Below, piece after piece: positions 15,607 to 24,837 of a stretch of 64,000 bases of DNA. The notes beneath the pieces are model-generated. The model was given only the letters and a program-made list of their open reading frames with translations, did not search any database and was not told the DNA's origin. The DNA is from Devosia marina (lineage in GTDB: Bacteria > Pseudomonadota > Alphaproteobacteria > Rhizobiales > Devosiaceae), in NCBI RefSeq assembly GCF_009758415.1, contig NZ_WQRF01000001.1, forward strand, positions 1 to 64,000, given 5' to 3'. Both the position numbers and the translations under genes were made by a program. The stretch's first letter is position 1, and every line of letters begins with the position of its first letter.

Positions 15607-17211
15607 GTGGCGGTCACGATAGCGGAAAAAGGTTATCGTGCCGTTCTGAGAACGCTGATCGTGGCGGGCTCGGCGCTGGCCTTTGCCTGGGTGGGATGGG
15701 CTGGACTGGAAGGGCTGCGGACCCAGCGAAACCTGGCGCAGCTCGAAGAACTCAGCGGGCAGCTGCTGCAGCGCGCCGAACTGGCCGTTGATTACGCCGT
15801 CATCACGCTGGGCGACTACGCGGCGCCGAGCAACGACCTGTGCAATATCGACGCGCTCCGAACCCTTCGTCGTCAGACCTATGCCCGCGGCGCCATCAAG
15901 GACATCGCCGTACTGGCGTCCGATGGCCAACCGATGTGCTCTACGGCCCCGGTTCAGTTCGACCTGCTGTCTTCTAGAAGCGCCCCAATTGCCGAATATG
16001 AATCGCGGAACACTTCGATAGTTTTGCAACCAAGCCATGCCGAGGGCAGTGGACTCTTCCGAGTCATCTGGCGCGTCAGCGACACGCATTTGGTCGCCGC
16101 CACCCTCAATATCGATATGTTGATGTTTGACATCTTCCCCGCCCAATTGCGGGATGAGGCGCTGGCTGAAATTCGGATTGGGACCGGCGATGTGGTGGCG
16201 CGATTTGGGGATATGGCGAGCAAGGAGGCAGGGGAAACGGCTCGCGCATTTGAGTCCGCCTCGGATCGCTATCCGGTCAGCGTGGCCCTTGCGGTGAGCG
16301 ATAGCAGCTTTCGCAACTGGAATCCCTGGCCGCTTGCCCCGGTTCTCGCTGTCGGGGCCATTGCTGGCACCCTGGTCGGGCTGCTGCTTGCCCAATCCAG
16401 CATGCGGCCGCCAGGCCCGGTGGATGCACTTCGGATTGCCATACGCCGGGGTGAACTTGTTCCCTACTACCAGCCGATCTTTGAGCTGGCGACGGCCCGG
16501 ATCGTTGGCTGCGAGGTCTTGGTGCGCTGGGTCCGGCGGGACGGCGAATTGGTCTTTCCCGATCGCTTCATTCCCATTGCCGAAGCGAGCGGCCTTATCG
16601 TCCCGATGACGGAGCGGCTGGTCGAGCAGGCGCTGTCCGAGTTGGCGCCGCTTCTATCCGGGCGGCCAGAATTCAAGACTGCCTTCAACATCGACCCGGC
16701 CCATTTCGTGCAGCAAGGGTTTCTCGACGCACTTGATCAAATAGTCGCTCAGACCGGATGGCCCAATACCCGCATCGTTCTCGAGCTAACCGAGCGCAAC
16801 GCCTTTCCTGACATGAAGCAGGCTGTCGCAGTGACCAAAGAGGCCCGCACGCGCGGATACCGCATTTCGCTGGACGATACCGGCGCTGGCCATAACGGGC
16901 TGGGACACATTCAAGACCTCAACCCGGACATCATCAAGATAGACAAGAAGTTTGTTGGCGTCGCTGGCACGGTTGAAGCCGCGGATGCCATCATAGAGGT
17001 GCTGGTCAATCTGGGGCAGCGCATGGGCGCGGTCGTGGTCGCCGAAGGCATCGAAACCGAAGACCAAAGGGCTACGCTGGCACACGCTGGCGTAGCCCAG
17101 GGCCAAGGTTACCTCATATCCAGACCGGTGCCTCTGGCCCGGTTCCGCACCTTGATTCGCGACCACGAACTTGTCGCGCAACCGGCCGCCAACGATCCGC
17201 AAATGGCTTAG
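15607..17211 (+). CDS. CSS-motif EAL-domain cyclic-di-GMP phosphodiesterase
   Basis: A 534-residue inner-membrane enzyme. An N-terminal helix (residues 12-33) leads to a periplasmic CSS-type sensor (to about 235) with cysteines in NDLCN and QPMCSTAP, which can form a redox-switch disulfide. A second helix (about 240-262) leads to the EAL domain. Its catalytic set is present: EVLVRW for EAL, FNID, LELTER, LDDTGAG (DDFGTG elsewhere), IKIDKKF, AEGIE and QGYL. It should hydrolyse c-di-GMP to pGpG. The start is GTG 15607 with CGGAG before it. Confidence 0.92.
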   Translation: MAVTIAEKGYRAVLRTLIVAGSALAFAWVGWAGLEGLRTQRNLAQLEELSGQLLQRAELAVDYAVITLGDYAAPSNDLCNIDALRTLRRQTYARGAIKDIAVLASDGQPMCSTAPVQFDLLSSRSAPIAEYESRNTSIVLQPSHAEGSGLFRVIWRVSDTHLVAATLNIDMLMFDIFPAQLRDEALAEIRIGTGDVVARFGDMASKEAGETARAFESASDRYPVSVALAVSDSSFRNWNPWPLAPVLAVGAIAGTLVGLLLAQSSMRPPGPVDALRIAIRRGELVPYYQPIFELATARIVGCEVLVRWVRRDGELVFPDRFIPIAEASGLIVPMTERLVEQALSELAPLLSGRPEFKTAFNIDPAHFVQQGFLDALDQIVAQTGWPNTRIVLELTERNAFPDMKQAVAVTKEARTRGYRISLDDTGAGHNGLGHIQDLNPDIIKIDKKFVGVAGTVEAADAIIEVLVNLGQRMGAVVVAEGIETEDQRATLAHAGVAQGQGYLISRPVPLARFRTLIRDHELVAQPAANDPQMA

Positions 17212-17599
17212 CGCTCTCGGCCCATGCGAGTTTTCCAGAGCGGTCGTTGACCAACATTATTTCGTCGTCATTGTCAGCTTTGGCCGTAGGTCCACCCAAA
17301 ACCAGTCAGGCTACTACCGGCCCCGCTTAAGGCGCAGGCGTGGAGAATTGTGGGGCAGGGGACTTCCATAACCCGCCGATCAGCAACGCGCCCCCATTCG
17401 GCCGTTGAAACTAACCTCACGCGTGCCCAAGAGCAGACATTCGGATCGCCGGTAATTAGGTCAGGCTCTTATCGGGCCTCCCCAATCACATTTGGCGGTG
17501 AGTGACCCTACGCCCATCAGGGTTTGCAGGACCGACCCGCGGGTTACCTCTGCTTCGGCGTCTTCGGAGCTTTCGTATTGCGGTATCGGTCGTTAGAAA
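17212..17599. other. gene-poor stretch, nothing recognised
   Basis: About 390 bases after the EAL gene hold no frame with family-like sequence, no tRNA cloverleaf and no clear repeat. Short frames here look random. Confidence 0.5.
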
Positions 17600-17834
17600 T
17601 CGGAGGCGCCTATTACCCCGCTTTACGGCGTGCCAGTTCGTCATCCAGCCGTTGACGCCAGTCGAGCGGCATTGGAAAGTCCATCCGGTCGTCGATCAGA
17701 TCCCTTTTTGGCATGGTGTCGTCGCGAAAGAAATGGAACACCTCGAGCTAGCGCGAACCCCACTCGCTAAGGGCCCGCACGCCAGCATCAGGATATAGCA
17801 TCACCGATATGACGAGCAGCGCTTTCAGCCCTGC
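17600..17834 (-). pseudogene. possible degenerate gene remnant
   Basis: Reading leftward, one frame gives a protein-like end: FHFFRDDTMPKRDLIDDR, then MDFPMPLDWRQRLDDELA, ending before a TAA. Upstream in the same frame a TAG interrupts and then VMLYPDAGVRALSEWG continues. Amino-acid use looks coding, yet the frame is broken and short. A 33-codon gene starting at the ATG near 17713 is the other reading. I cannot name a family. Confidence 0.3.
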
Positions 17835-18296
17835 TCACATCAGCGAGCGCAGTGCGGCTACCGCTAACCGATGATCCTCAACGTCCGGCAGGCCGCTCAC
17901 TGCGACCGCCCCCGCGACTCCCACACCCTTGATATGGATGGGCACGCCTCCGCCGCTTGCTGCATAGTCGCTTTCCGGGAGCCGGTAACGAGGGTGGAAA
18001 TTGACATTCTTGCTCTCGCACAACAGCCGCATGTAGAGCGAGCTGTGGTGAAATCGCAGGGCTACAGAGCGTTTGCGCCGAACCCAGTCCACATTGTCGG
18101 GGGTTGCGCCGGGCATCAAGGCCAAAAATACCGGGGTATGGCCATGCGACACCTCAATGCCGATTGGCAACTCGCGCTCGGCGGCTACAGACTGGATATA
18201 GGCTCCAACCTGCCAGGCCGAGGCATAATCGAATCGATTGAGGATCAAGCCGGTTTCTTCGTCCAGCAACTCTTCCATTGTGGGCGTAGTGCTCAC
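17835..18296 (-). CDS. UPF0303 / heme-degrading-domain (HbpS-like) protein
   Basis: A 153-residue protein of the UPF0303 group (GlcG/HbpS-like fold). Typical features are EELLDEETGLILNRFDY at the start, the IGIEVSHGH strand, then WVRRKRSVALRFHHSSLYM, and the C-terminal GGGVPIHIKGVGVAGAVAVSGL with DHRLAVAAL. The biochemical role is not settled; relatives sit in sugar-acid and glycolate gene clusters. GTG 18296 with AAGGAG seven bases before it is the best start. It is the last gene of the leftward catabolic operon, 28 bases after the SDR gene. Confidence 0.85.
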   Translation of the reverse strand: MSTTPTMEELLDEETGLILNRFDYASAWQVGAYIQSVAAERELPIGIEVSHGHTPVFLALMPGATPDNVDWVRRKRSVALRFHHSSLYMRLLCESKNVNFHPRYRLPESDYAASGGGVPIHIKGVGVAGAVAVSGLPDVEDHRLAVAALRSLM

Positions 18297-18323
18297 GTGC
18301 AAGCTCCTTGAGATTCTGCAGAT

Positions 18324-19094
18324 TTAGGTGATCGAGTACCCGCCATCGACGACGAGGGTTGCCCCAGTGACAAAAGACGCCGCGGGCGAACAGAGATAAA
18401 GCACGGCGTTTGCCACATCCTCGGGCAAACCCCAACGTTTGAGGGGTGTACGCGAAAGAATGGATTCGGCCCGCTCAGGATCATCGCGCAGAGGCTTCGT
18501 CAGGGGCGTGGCAATCCAACCCGGAGCGACGGCATTGACCCGGATGCCGTCCGCTGCGAATGCAATGGCCAGCGACTTGGTGAGTTGGGCTATGCCACCC
18601 TTACTGGCCGAATAGGCGGGCACCAGGCCGCCACCGAAGAACGACAGCATTGAGGCTAAGTTGACGATGTTGCTGGCATTCGCCGTCAAAAGCGGCCGTG
18701 CGGCCGCACACATGCGCATCGTGCCGTTGAGGTTGACGTCAACCACCTGTTCGAACACCGCGAGGTCGAGTTCCTCACCGCGCCGGATCATGCCGGCGCA
18801 GTTGACCAGAATGTCGAGGCCATCGAGGCCAGAGAGCAGGCCGTCAATGGCCTGCTCGTCGCGCACGTCCAGCAGCCTCAGACTTGCAGAGGTGAAGTCT
18901 TCGTCACCCGCCAGTGCATCCAATTCGTGCTGGGCAACGCCCGTCGCCGTTACCTGCGCACCGGCATGCAGAAAGGCCCGCGATACTGCGGCGCCAATGC
19001 CGGAGGTTCCGCCCGTCACGAGGATGCGCTTGCCTGCGTACCACGCCTTCGCCCAGGCATAGTCAGCAGGGTCAGCGGATGAACTGGTCGACAT
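18324..19094 (-). CDS. SDR family sugar (acid) dehydrogenase
   Basis: A 256-residue SDR with the NAD(P) loop TGGTSGIG, NCAG, and the catalytic YSASK followed by the usual PGWIATPL region, a layout common to gluconate 5-dehydrogenase and 2-deoxygluconate 3-dehydrogenase relatives. ATG 19092-19094 overlaps the cupin gene by 23 bases. The operon context of dehydratases and a sugar importer suggests oxidation or reduction of a sugar acid. Confidence 0.88.
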   Translation of the reverse strand: MSTSSSADPADYAWAKAWYAGKRILVTGGTSGIGAAVSRAFLHAGAQVTATGVAQHELDALAGDEDFTSASLRLLDVRDEQAIDGLLSGLDGLDILVNCAGMIRRGEELDLAVFEQVVDVNLNGTMRMCAAARPLLTANASNIVNLASMLSFFGGGLVPAYSASKGGIAQLTKSLAIAFAADGIRVNAVAPGWIATPLTKPLRDDPERAESILSRTPLKRWGLPEDVANAVLYLCSPAASFVTGATLVVDGGYSIT

Positions 19095-19575
19095 AGTCGC
19101 CTCCCAGGCCAATGCTTTCATAATGGGCACGGCACATGTCTATCTTGGTGAACACATCTTCATAGCCGACATGCTGGTTGGCTTCATTAAGGTAGACCAT
19201 CGAGCCGGTAATGTTGAAGAAGGTGATCATCTCCTCGACGTCTTCGGGCACGAGTAGCGTGTGGATCTCGCCCGGCGGTTCGAAGACGTAGGAGCCGGTT
19301 TCGGCTACCCAATCATGTTCGCGATAGTGCCAACGCCCCTTGATGACATAGCCATGGACAGGGTTGGGGTGGAGGTGACGGGACAATATGCCCGAGCGTC
19401 GAACCCGCAGGAGGTTGCACCATTGACCGACCAGCGTGTTCAGCATCAGTGGCCGGAACCAGACTCCTTCGGCCTGGGGCACCCATACACGCTCATCGTC
19501 CGGCACCGCCTTGACTGCGATTTCGGGCGGCGCGAGCGCATGAGCAGATCCGTTCATGACCTCATACATACTCAT
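19072..19575 (-). CDS. cupin protein, 2,4'-dihydroxyacetophenone dioxygenase-like
   Basis: A 167-residue single-domain cupin. The metal-site pattern is visible: SRHLHPNPVHGYVIKGRWHY (motif 1 with two His and a later His/Glu) and EPPGEIHTLLVP (motif 2 His). Several such proteins are annotated as 2,4'-dihydroxyacetophenone dioxygenase relatives, but most act on unknown substrates. ATG 19575 has GAGG five bases before it. It lies between the RraA-like gene and an SDR gene and may be a sugar-acid isomerase or oxygenase in this pathway. Confidence 0.8.
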   Translation of the reverse strand: MSMYEVMNGSAHALAPPEIAVKAVPDDERVWVPQAEGVWFRPLMLNTLVGQWCNLLRVRRSGILSRHLHPNPVHGYVIKGRWHYREHDWVAETGSYVFEPPGEIHTLLVPEDVEEMITFFNITGSMVYLNEANQHVGYEDVFTKIDMCRAHYESIGLGGDYVDQFIR

Positions 19576-19582
19576 TTTTGCC

Positions 19583-20335
19583 TCAGTTCTCAGCGGGTTG
19601 GGAGGCGCGCCAAGCCTGATATTCGTCTTCAACCTCTGCCGTCAGAGGGTAGTATTTTCGCAAGTCTGCACCCTGAGAAAGCCTGAAGCGCGCGAACTCT
19701 TCCCATTCGGCGTGCTTGCTGGCCTCCCTGATCAGATCTTCAGCCATGCCAACAGGAACAACGACGACCCCATCATCGTCAGCTACGATGATGTCGCCGG
19801 GCATGACCAGAGCGCCGCCGCAGGCGACCGGAATATTCACGGCGAATGGAATGAGGTTGGTCTGCGCGTGGTAGTTGGGGCTCACGCCCTTCACCCAGAT
19901 GCCCAGGTCGAGCTCTGCAGCCTTGGCGGAGTCGCGAATGCAGCCGTCAACGACGACGCCGGCGCCGCCGCGTCCGGCCAGATAGGTCAGCATCATTTCG
20001 CCAAAGATTCCACTGGCCATGTCGCCGCGGGCGTCCACCACCACCATGTCTCCTGCCTGCGCCGGGTAAAGCACGTGCCGGTGCAACTGACGTTCCGGCT
20101 CTTCGTACTCGTTCGAGCCGTATAAATCTTCTCGCTTGGGCATCATCTGCAGCGTCAGGGCGGGCCCTGCCACCGAGCGGCCGGTCTTGAGTGGTCGGGG
20201 ACCACGTATTTGCGCGTCGCGAATCCCCATCAGGCTGAGCTCGCTGCTCGCAGTGGCCGTGCCGATCTGGGCGAGGGCGTCGCAGTGGGCCCGCGGGGGA
20301 CGGTTGATGTCGCGGATGTCTGAAGGTGACTGCAT
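19583..20335 (-). CDS. RraA-like family protein (possible class II aldolase)
   Basis: A 250-residue RraA/MenG-like fold protein. The core GIFGEMMLTYLAGRGGAGVVVDGCIRDSAKAAELDLGIWVKG holds the G-x-GG-x-V-x-DG-x-RD motif whose Arg-Asp pair binds metal and pyruvate in aldolases such as HMG/CHA aldolase. VMPGDIIVADDDGVVVVP follows. Close relatives in sugar clusters may cleave or decarboxylate 2-keto sugar acids. The C-terminal helix (after residue 200) is longer than in RraA itself. ATG 20335 has AGAGG before it. Confidence 0.85.
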   Translation of the reverse strand: MQSPSDIRDINRPPRAHCDALAQIGTATASSELSLMGIRDAQIRGPRPLKTGRSVAGPALTLQMMPKREDLYGSNEYEEPERQLHRHVLYPAQAGDMVVVDARGDMASGIFGEMMLTYLAGRGGAGVVVDGCIRDSAKAAELDLGIWVKGVSPNYHAQTNLIPFAVNIPVACGGALVMPGDIIVADDDGVVVVPVGMAEDLIREASKHAEWEEFARFRLSQGADLRKYYPLTAEVEDEYQAWRASQPAEN

Positions 20336-20372
20336 TATGAAGCCTCTGGAAAGCAGGTATAAAGAATTCAGG

Positions 20373-21128
20373 TCAGACCCAGCCGCCATCGGCGACATAG
20401 TTCTGCGCGGTGATTGCACTTGCATCCTCGGAGGCAAGAAAGAGTGTGAGCTTGGCGATGTCGTCGGGGTAAATGCGACGCTTCAGCGACTGGCGGGCAC
20501 TGCGTTCCGCATCGGCTTCCGGTGTTAGCCAGAGTTCGAGCTGTCGCTTTGTGATGATCCAACCGGGCGTGATGGCATTGACGCGGATATTGTCACCACC
20601 AAAATCGCGCGCCAGCGAGCGCACCATGCCGAGAACCGCGGATTTGGACGCGGTATAAATAGGCATGCCGCCAAAACCGGCCATCCAGGATATCGAGCTC
20701 ATGCAGATGATGGCTCCACCACCTGATGCCTGCATGTCGGGAAGCACGGCTTGGCTGGCAAAGAACTGATGCCGCAGATTGACGGCAATCCGCTCATCAA
20801 AATACTCGGGCGTCACCTTGAGCGCCGGATGGCGCTCATCATGGGCGGCATTGTTGACGAGCACACCCACCGGGCCGAACAGTTTCCGGATTGTCGCAAT
20901 GCCAGCTTGGAGCGCCGAAATATTGCGCAGGTCCAAGGCTTCGAAATGAACCGCATGTCCATCTGCAGACAACTCGGTCATCAAGGCGGATCCCGCTGCC
21001 TCGTCTATGTCGAGGAAGCCCACCCGTGCCCCTTGCGCAGCGAAGGCGCGTACAATGGCTTCGCCTATGCCCGTGGCGCCGCCCGTGACCACTACTACTT
21101 TGCCTGAGAGATCGGGATAGATTGCCAC
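20373..21128 (-). CDS. SDR family sugar dehydrogenase
   Basis: A 251-residue SDR with TGGATGIG, VLVNNAA, SSISW and the catalytic YTASK, and PGWIITKRQLELW in the substrate loop. The loop and length resemble L-fucose, L-arabinose and galactose 1-dehydrogenases of sugar-oxidising pathways. It is 12 bases upstream of the ABC ATPase stop in the same leftward operon, so it probably takes the imported sugar as substrate. Confidence 0.88.
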   Translation of the reverse strand: MAIYPDLSGKVVVVTGGATGIGEAIVRAFAAQGARVGFLDIDEAAGSALMTELSADGHAVHFEALDLRNISALQAGIATIRKLFGPVGVLVNNAAHDERHPALKVTPEYFDERIAVNLRHQFFASQAVLPDMQASGGGAIICMSSISWMAGFGGMPIYTASKSAVLGMVRSLARDFGGDNIRVNAITPGWIITKRQLELWLTPEADAERSARQSLKRRIYPDDIAKLTLFLASEDASAITAQNYVADGGWV

Positions 21129-21140
21129 GGTCGGCTCCGA

Positions 21141-22202
21141 TCAGTCCTGACCCAGGCGAAGGCCGGATTGCCCATCAAACAAATGGATGCGTTCCGGATC
21201 GAGTTTTACCGTCAGGCATTCTCCTGGGCGGGTAGTGATGCGCTCGCGAAACACCGCGACCACTTCGTGACCGCCCAGGAGCATAGCAACCTGGGTCTCC
21301 GATCCGGTCGGTTCCACTGTGATGACCTCGGCTGCCATGCCGTTGGGATCGAGTGCGAAATGCTCCGGACGAATGCCTAGGCTGACGGTTTCATCGTTCG
21401 TGCTAGCAGGGATAAACGGCAGGTTGATCGCACTGCTGTCAGCCGTGATGAAGCTGTTGCCCGAAAGCTTGCCAGACAGGATGTTCATGGATGGCGAGCC
21501 GATAAAGGCAGCTACGAACAAGTTGCGAGGGAAATCATAAAGCTCGAGCGGGGTGCCGATCTGTTCGACCACCCCGTCGTGCATCACTACTATCCGGTCA
21601 GCCATGGTCATGGCTTCGATCTGGTCGTGGGTCACATACACAGTCGTTGTCTTGAGGCGCTGATGGTTTTGCTTGATTTCCGAGCGCATCTGGACGCGCA
21701 ACTTGGCATCCAAGTTGGACAGAGGCTCGTCAAACAAGAAGACCTTGGGATCACGCACCATTGCCCGGCCCATGGCGACACGCTGGCGCTGCCCACCGGA
21801 CAATTGGCGCGGATAGCGATCGAGATAGGGAGTTAAGCTCAGCATGTCAGCAGCCTTGGCAACACGTCTTCCGATTTCCTCTTTGGGAGCGCGGCCAAGT
21901 TTGAGCGAAAAGCCCATATTCTGGGCAACAGTCATGTGCGGGTAGAGCGCATAGCTCTGGAAAACCATCGCAATGTCGCGCTCCTTGGGATGGAGCGCGT
22001 TGACGACCTTGTCATCGATGGCGATTTCGCCACCGGTGATTTCTTCCAGCCCTGCCAACATGCGGAGCAAGGTTGACTTGCCGCATCCCGAGGGCCCGAC
22101 AAGAACGACAAACTCGCCATCGGCGATGTCGATTGAGACGCCGTGCAGGATTTCCATTGATCCGTAGGACTTACGGACATCGCGAATTGAGACTGATCCC
22201 AT
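21141..22202 (-). CDS. sugar ABC transporter ATPase (UgpC/MalK type)
   Basis: A 353-residue ATPase with Walker A GPSGCGKST, signature LSGGQRQR, Walker B FLFDEPLSNLD, switch THDQIEA and a C-terminal TOBE domain, the UgpC/MsmK layout for oligosaccharide and polyol importers. ATG 22202 has AAGGAAA before it. It serves the permeases at 23070-24778 with the aldo/keto reductase gene in between. Confidence 0.93.
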   Translation of the reverse strand: MGSVSIRDVRKSYGSMEILHGVSIDIADGEFVVLVGPSGCGKSTLLRMLAGLEEITGGEIAIDDKVVNALHPKERDIAMVFQSYALYPHMTVAQNMGFSLKLGRAPKEEIGRRVAKAADMLSLTPYLDRYPRQLSGGQRQRVAMGRAMVRDPKVFLFDEPLSNLDAKLRVQMRSEIKQNHQRLKTTTVYVTHDQIEAMTMADRIVVMHDGVVEQIGTPLELYDFPRNLFVAAFIGSPSMNILSGKLSGNSFITADSSAINLPFIPASTNDETVSLGIRPEHFALDPNGMAAEVITVEPTGSETQVAMLLGGHEVVAVFRERITTRPGECLTVKLDPERIHLFDGQSGLRLGQD

Positions 22203-22228
22203 CTGAATTTCCTTTTCGAAGCGCCGCG

Positions 22229-23044
22229 TCAGTCGTCCCAATGGGGGGACTTTGTCGGATTGATGTGGCGGTAGCCGCGATCAAGCTGACGGATCGCATC
22301 CATGTGTTGAGCGGAAAGCGACAGAGCAGTCGCCGCGCGATTGTTCTCGAGATTGCGGCGGCTGCTCGACGCGGGAATGATGATGTGCCCCTCGGCCATA
22401 AGGAAGGCCAAGGCGACCGCTGCCGGAGTAGTGGCAAGCTCGTTGGCAATCGCCTTGAGCACATCGTCCTGCGCCACCTGACCCTTGACGAGGGGCTGGT
22501 AGGCCGTCAGCCTCAAGCCGGCAGACCGGGCATAATCACGCATGGTCGGTACCTGCAGCCAGGGATGAATTTCCACCTGGTTGGTTACCAGAGACCCCGG
22601 ACCGAGAAGCTTTGCTGCGCGCTCAAGGTGATCAATGGTGAAGTTCGAAACACCGATCAGGCGGGCATAACCCTTGTCTTGCGCATCCTTGAGAGCCGTC
22701 ATGTAGCTCTCAAAGGGTACGACGTCGTTTGGCACCGGCCAATGAATGAGGAGTAGGTCCACCTGATCGACGCCAATAGTGTCGAGACTGCTGCGAACGC
22801 TTGGCATGAAGTCGGCAGGCGCCAGGTGGGTGTCGGCCACCTTGGTCGTGATGAACACCTCGTCACGGGCTAGTCCCGAGCGGCGTACGGCCTCGCCGAC
22901 GGTTTGCTCAGTGTTATAGCTCTGTGCTGTATCGAGATGGCGGTAGCCGATCTCGAGTGCCAGCTCGATCGCCTGGATGCCGTTGTCGCCGGTTCGCCCG
23001 AAGGTGCCCAGGCCAAGCTGTGGAATTGCAGAGTGGTTGGCCAT
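22229..23044 (-). CDS. aldo/keto reductase (2,5-diketogluconate reductase-like)
   Basis: A 271-residue NADPH-dependent TIM-barrel enzyme. Visible are the catalytic Asp and Tyr in DTAQSYNTE, the Lys in TTKVAD and the His in LLIHWP, and the C-terminal cofactor site IIIPASSSRRNLENN. This branch reduces sugar ketones and aldehydes. Its place between ABC genes of the same operon implies action on the transported compound. Confidence 0.9.
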   Translation of the reverse strand: MANHSAIPQLGLGTFGRTGDNGIQAIELALEIGYRHLDTAQSYNTEQTVGEAVRRSGLARDEVFITTKVADTHLAPADFMPSVRSSLDTIGVDQVDLLLIHWPVPNDVVPFESYMTALKDAQDKGYARLIGVSNFTIDHLERAAKLLGPGSLVTNQVEIHPWLQVPTMRDYARSAGLRLTAYQPLVKGQVAQDDVLKAIANELATTPAAVALAFLMAEGHIIIPASSSRRNLENNRAATALSLSAQHMDAIRQLDRGYRHINPTKSPHWDD

Positions 23045-23069
23045 ATGACTGGTCCTTGAAATTCTGGGC

Positions 23070-23921
23070 TCAGCCCTTGGTGGCACCGGCAGTCATGCCG
23101 CCAACGAAGAGGCGCTGCATGGACAGAAACAGGATAGCGATGGGCAGGGTCATGACCATGGACGCGGCCATGACCGCACCCCAATCTGTATTGAACTCTG
23201 TCGAGAACTCCGCCAGCCCGATCGGCAGCGTCTTGACCGAACTGTCGGTGGCAAAGCACAGCGCGAAGATGAACTCGTTCCAGGTGGTCACAAAGGCGTA
23301 GACTAATACCGACACGAGGCCGGGGACGGAGAGCGGTAGGGTAATGCGGAAAAGCACCCCAATGCGGCTGGCTCCGTCGATGATTGCCGCCTCTTCGAGT
23401 TCGACCGGGATGGCTCGGAAATAGCTGGTCAGCATCCACACCGACAGCGGCAGGGTGATGATCATGTAGACCAGGATCAGACCCCAATAGCTGTTGACCA
23501 GTCCGAGCACACGTAAGGTGATGAAGAGGGGCACGATGATTGCCGCTGTGGGCAACAACTGACCGATGAGCACAAAGGACTGCAGTGCCGGCTTTCCCTT
23601 GAAGTCAAAGCGGGCAAATCCATAAGAGGCGAAGATTGCGAGGATTAGCGCCAAGGCGGTCGAGCCAACGGAGATCACCACGCTGTTGAGAAAGTATCGA
23701 GGGATGTTCGATTCAAAAAGAACAGTCCGATAGTTGTCCAGGGTCGGAAGGCTGGGCCACCAAATCGGCGGGATCGTGTAGAGCTCGCGAAGCGTCTTGA
23801 TAGACGACAGCCCCATCCACCAGAACGGAAAGAGACACACGAGAACCAGCAAGGCTGATCCGACGATGACCAGCGGCATTGGCATGCCGGTGCGCTTGAG
23901 CTTTAGGGTGGTGTCGCTCAT
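23070..23921 (-). CDS. carbohydrate ABC transporter permease (MalG type)
   Basis: A 283-residue permease with six membrane segments and the EAA loop EEAAIIDGASRIGVLFRITLPL near residue 195. It overlaps the MalF-type permease gene by four bases. Confidence 0.93.
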   Translation of the reverse strand: MSDTTLKLKRTGMPMPLVIVGSALLVLVCLFPFWWMGLSSIKTLRELYTIPPIWWPSLPTLDNYRTVLFESNIPRYFLNSVVISVGSTALALILAIFASYGFARFDFKGKPALQSFVLIGQLLPTAAIIVPLFITLRVLGLVNSYWGLILVYMIITLPLSVWMLTSYFRAIPVELEEAAIIDGASRIGVLFRITLPLSVPGLVSVLVYAFVTTWNEFIFALCFATDSSVKTLPIGLAEFSTEFNTDWGAVMAASMVMTLPIAILFLSMQRLFVGGMTAGATKG

Positions 23922-24778
23922 TTCGAAGCTCCAGCATTGCCCGCAGTGGTGCGGATGTAGAAGAAGACCACGGTAATCGCGACGGCGAAGAACATCACGG
24001 ACAGAGCCGCGGCCTGATTGAACTGGACGCTCTCAAACGCCGTTCGGAAGATCTGGATTGGGGTGATCAGCGTGCGATTTGCCGGGCCACCACGCGTGAT
24101 AGCGTAGATGATGGTGATGTGGTTGAGTGCCCAGATGACCAGCAGCAAGGTCACTGCTACGATGACAGGTCGCACCTGGGGTAGCATGACGTACCACACC
24201 TCTTCCCAGAAGCTGGCTCCGTCGATACGCGCCGCTTCATACAGGTCGTTGGAAATTGACTGCAGGCCCGCCAGAACCATGATTGCAACGAACGGGAACA
24301 TCTTCCACACGTTGATGGCAATCATGACTGGCAGGACTGTACTACCATTGGTGAGCCAGCCGACAGGTTCCTCCAGCACGCCCGGCGCGGTCAGCATATA
24401 GTTGATGATGCCGAACTCGGTGTGCAGCATCCAGGCCCAAGTCGTGGCGGCAACGATGCCAGGGACCACCCAGGGGATCAGAGTGACCGACCGCACAATG
24501 GCGCGCCCGCGGAATTTCTGGTTGAGCAGGATGGCTGTGAGGACACCGAGGACCACCTGAAAGACAATAGATCCCACTACCCACCACAGGGTATTGAAGA
24601 AGGCCGTCGGCGTAGCCCGGGCACCAAGAATGGCCCTGAAATTGTCGAGGCCAACCAGGTTACCCTGATTGTCAGTGACGCTAAGCAATCCGGTATAGGC
24701 GACGGGATAGGCGATAAGCATGCCCAGCACCAGGAGCGCCGGCAGGACAAATAGGTAGCCAGTGGATTTTCTATGCAT
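23918..24778 (-). CDS. sugar ABC transporter permease (MalF type)
   Basis: A 286-residue permease with six membrane segments and the EAA loop YEAARIDGASFWEEVWYVMLPQ near residue 185. It follows the binding-protein gene after a 59-base gap that carries a perfect hairpin. Confidence 0.93.
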   Translation of the reverse strand: MHRKSTGYLFVLPALLVLGMLIAYPVAYTGLLSVTDNQGNLVGLDNFRAILGARATPTAFFNTLWWVVGSIVFQVVLGVLTAILLNQKFRGRAIVRSVTLIPWVVPGIVAATTWAWMLHTEFGIINYMLTAPGVLEEPVGWLTNGSTVLPVMIAINVWKMFPFVAIMVLAGLQSISNDLYEAARIDGASFWEEVWYVMLPQVRPVIVAVTLLLVIWALNHITIIYAITRGGPANRTLITPIQIFRTAFESVQFNQAAALSVMFFAVAITVVFFYIRTTAGNAGASK

Positions 24779-24797
24779 CAGGTCACCGGGAGTAAGT

Positions 24798-24827
24798 GTC
24801 TCCGGCTACACAAATGCAGCCGGAGAC
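24798..24827. terminator. hairpin after the sugar-binding-protein gene
   Basis: GTCTCCGGCT and AGCCGGAGAC pair perfectly over ten bases with a ten-base loop, just downstream of the binding-protein stop on the minus strand. With no T run it more likely protects the 3' end of the abundant binding-protein message than ends transcription. Confidence 0.6.
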
Positions 24828-24837
24828 CGGGAGGCGT

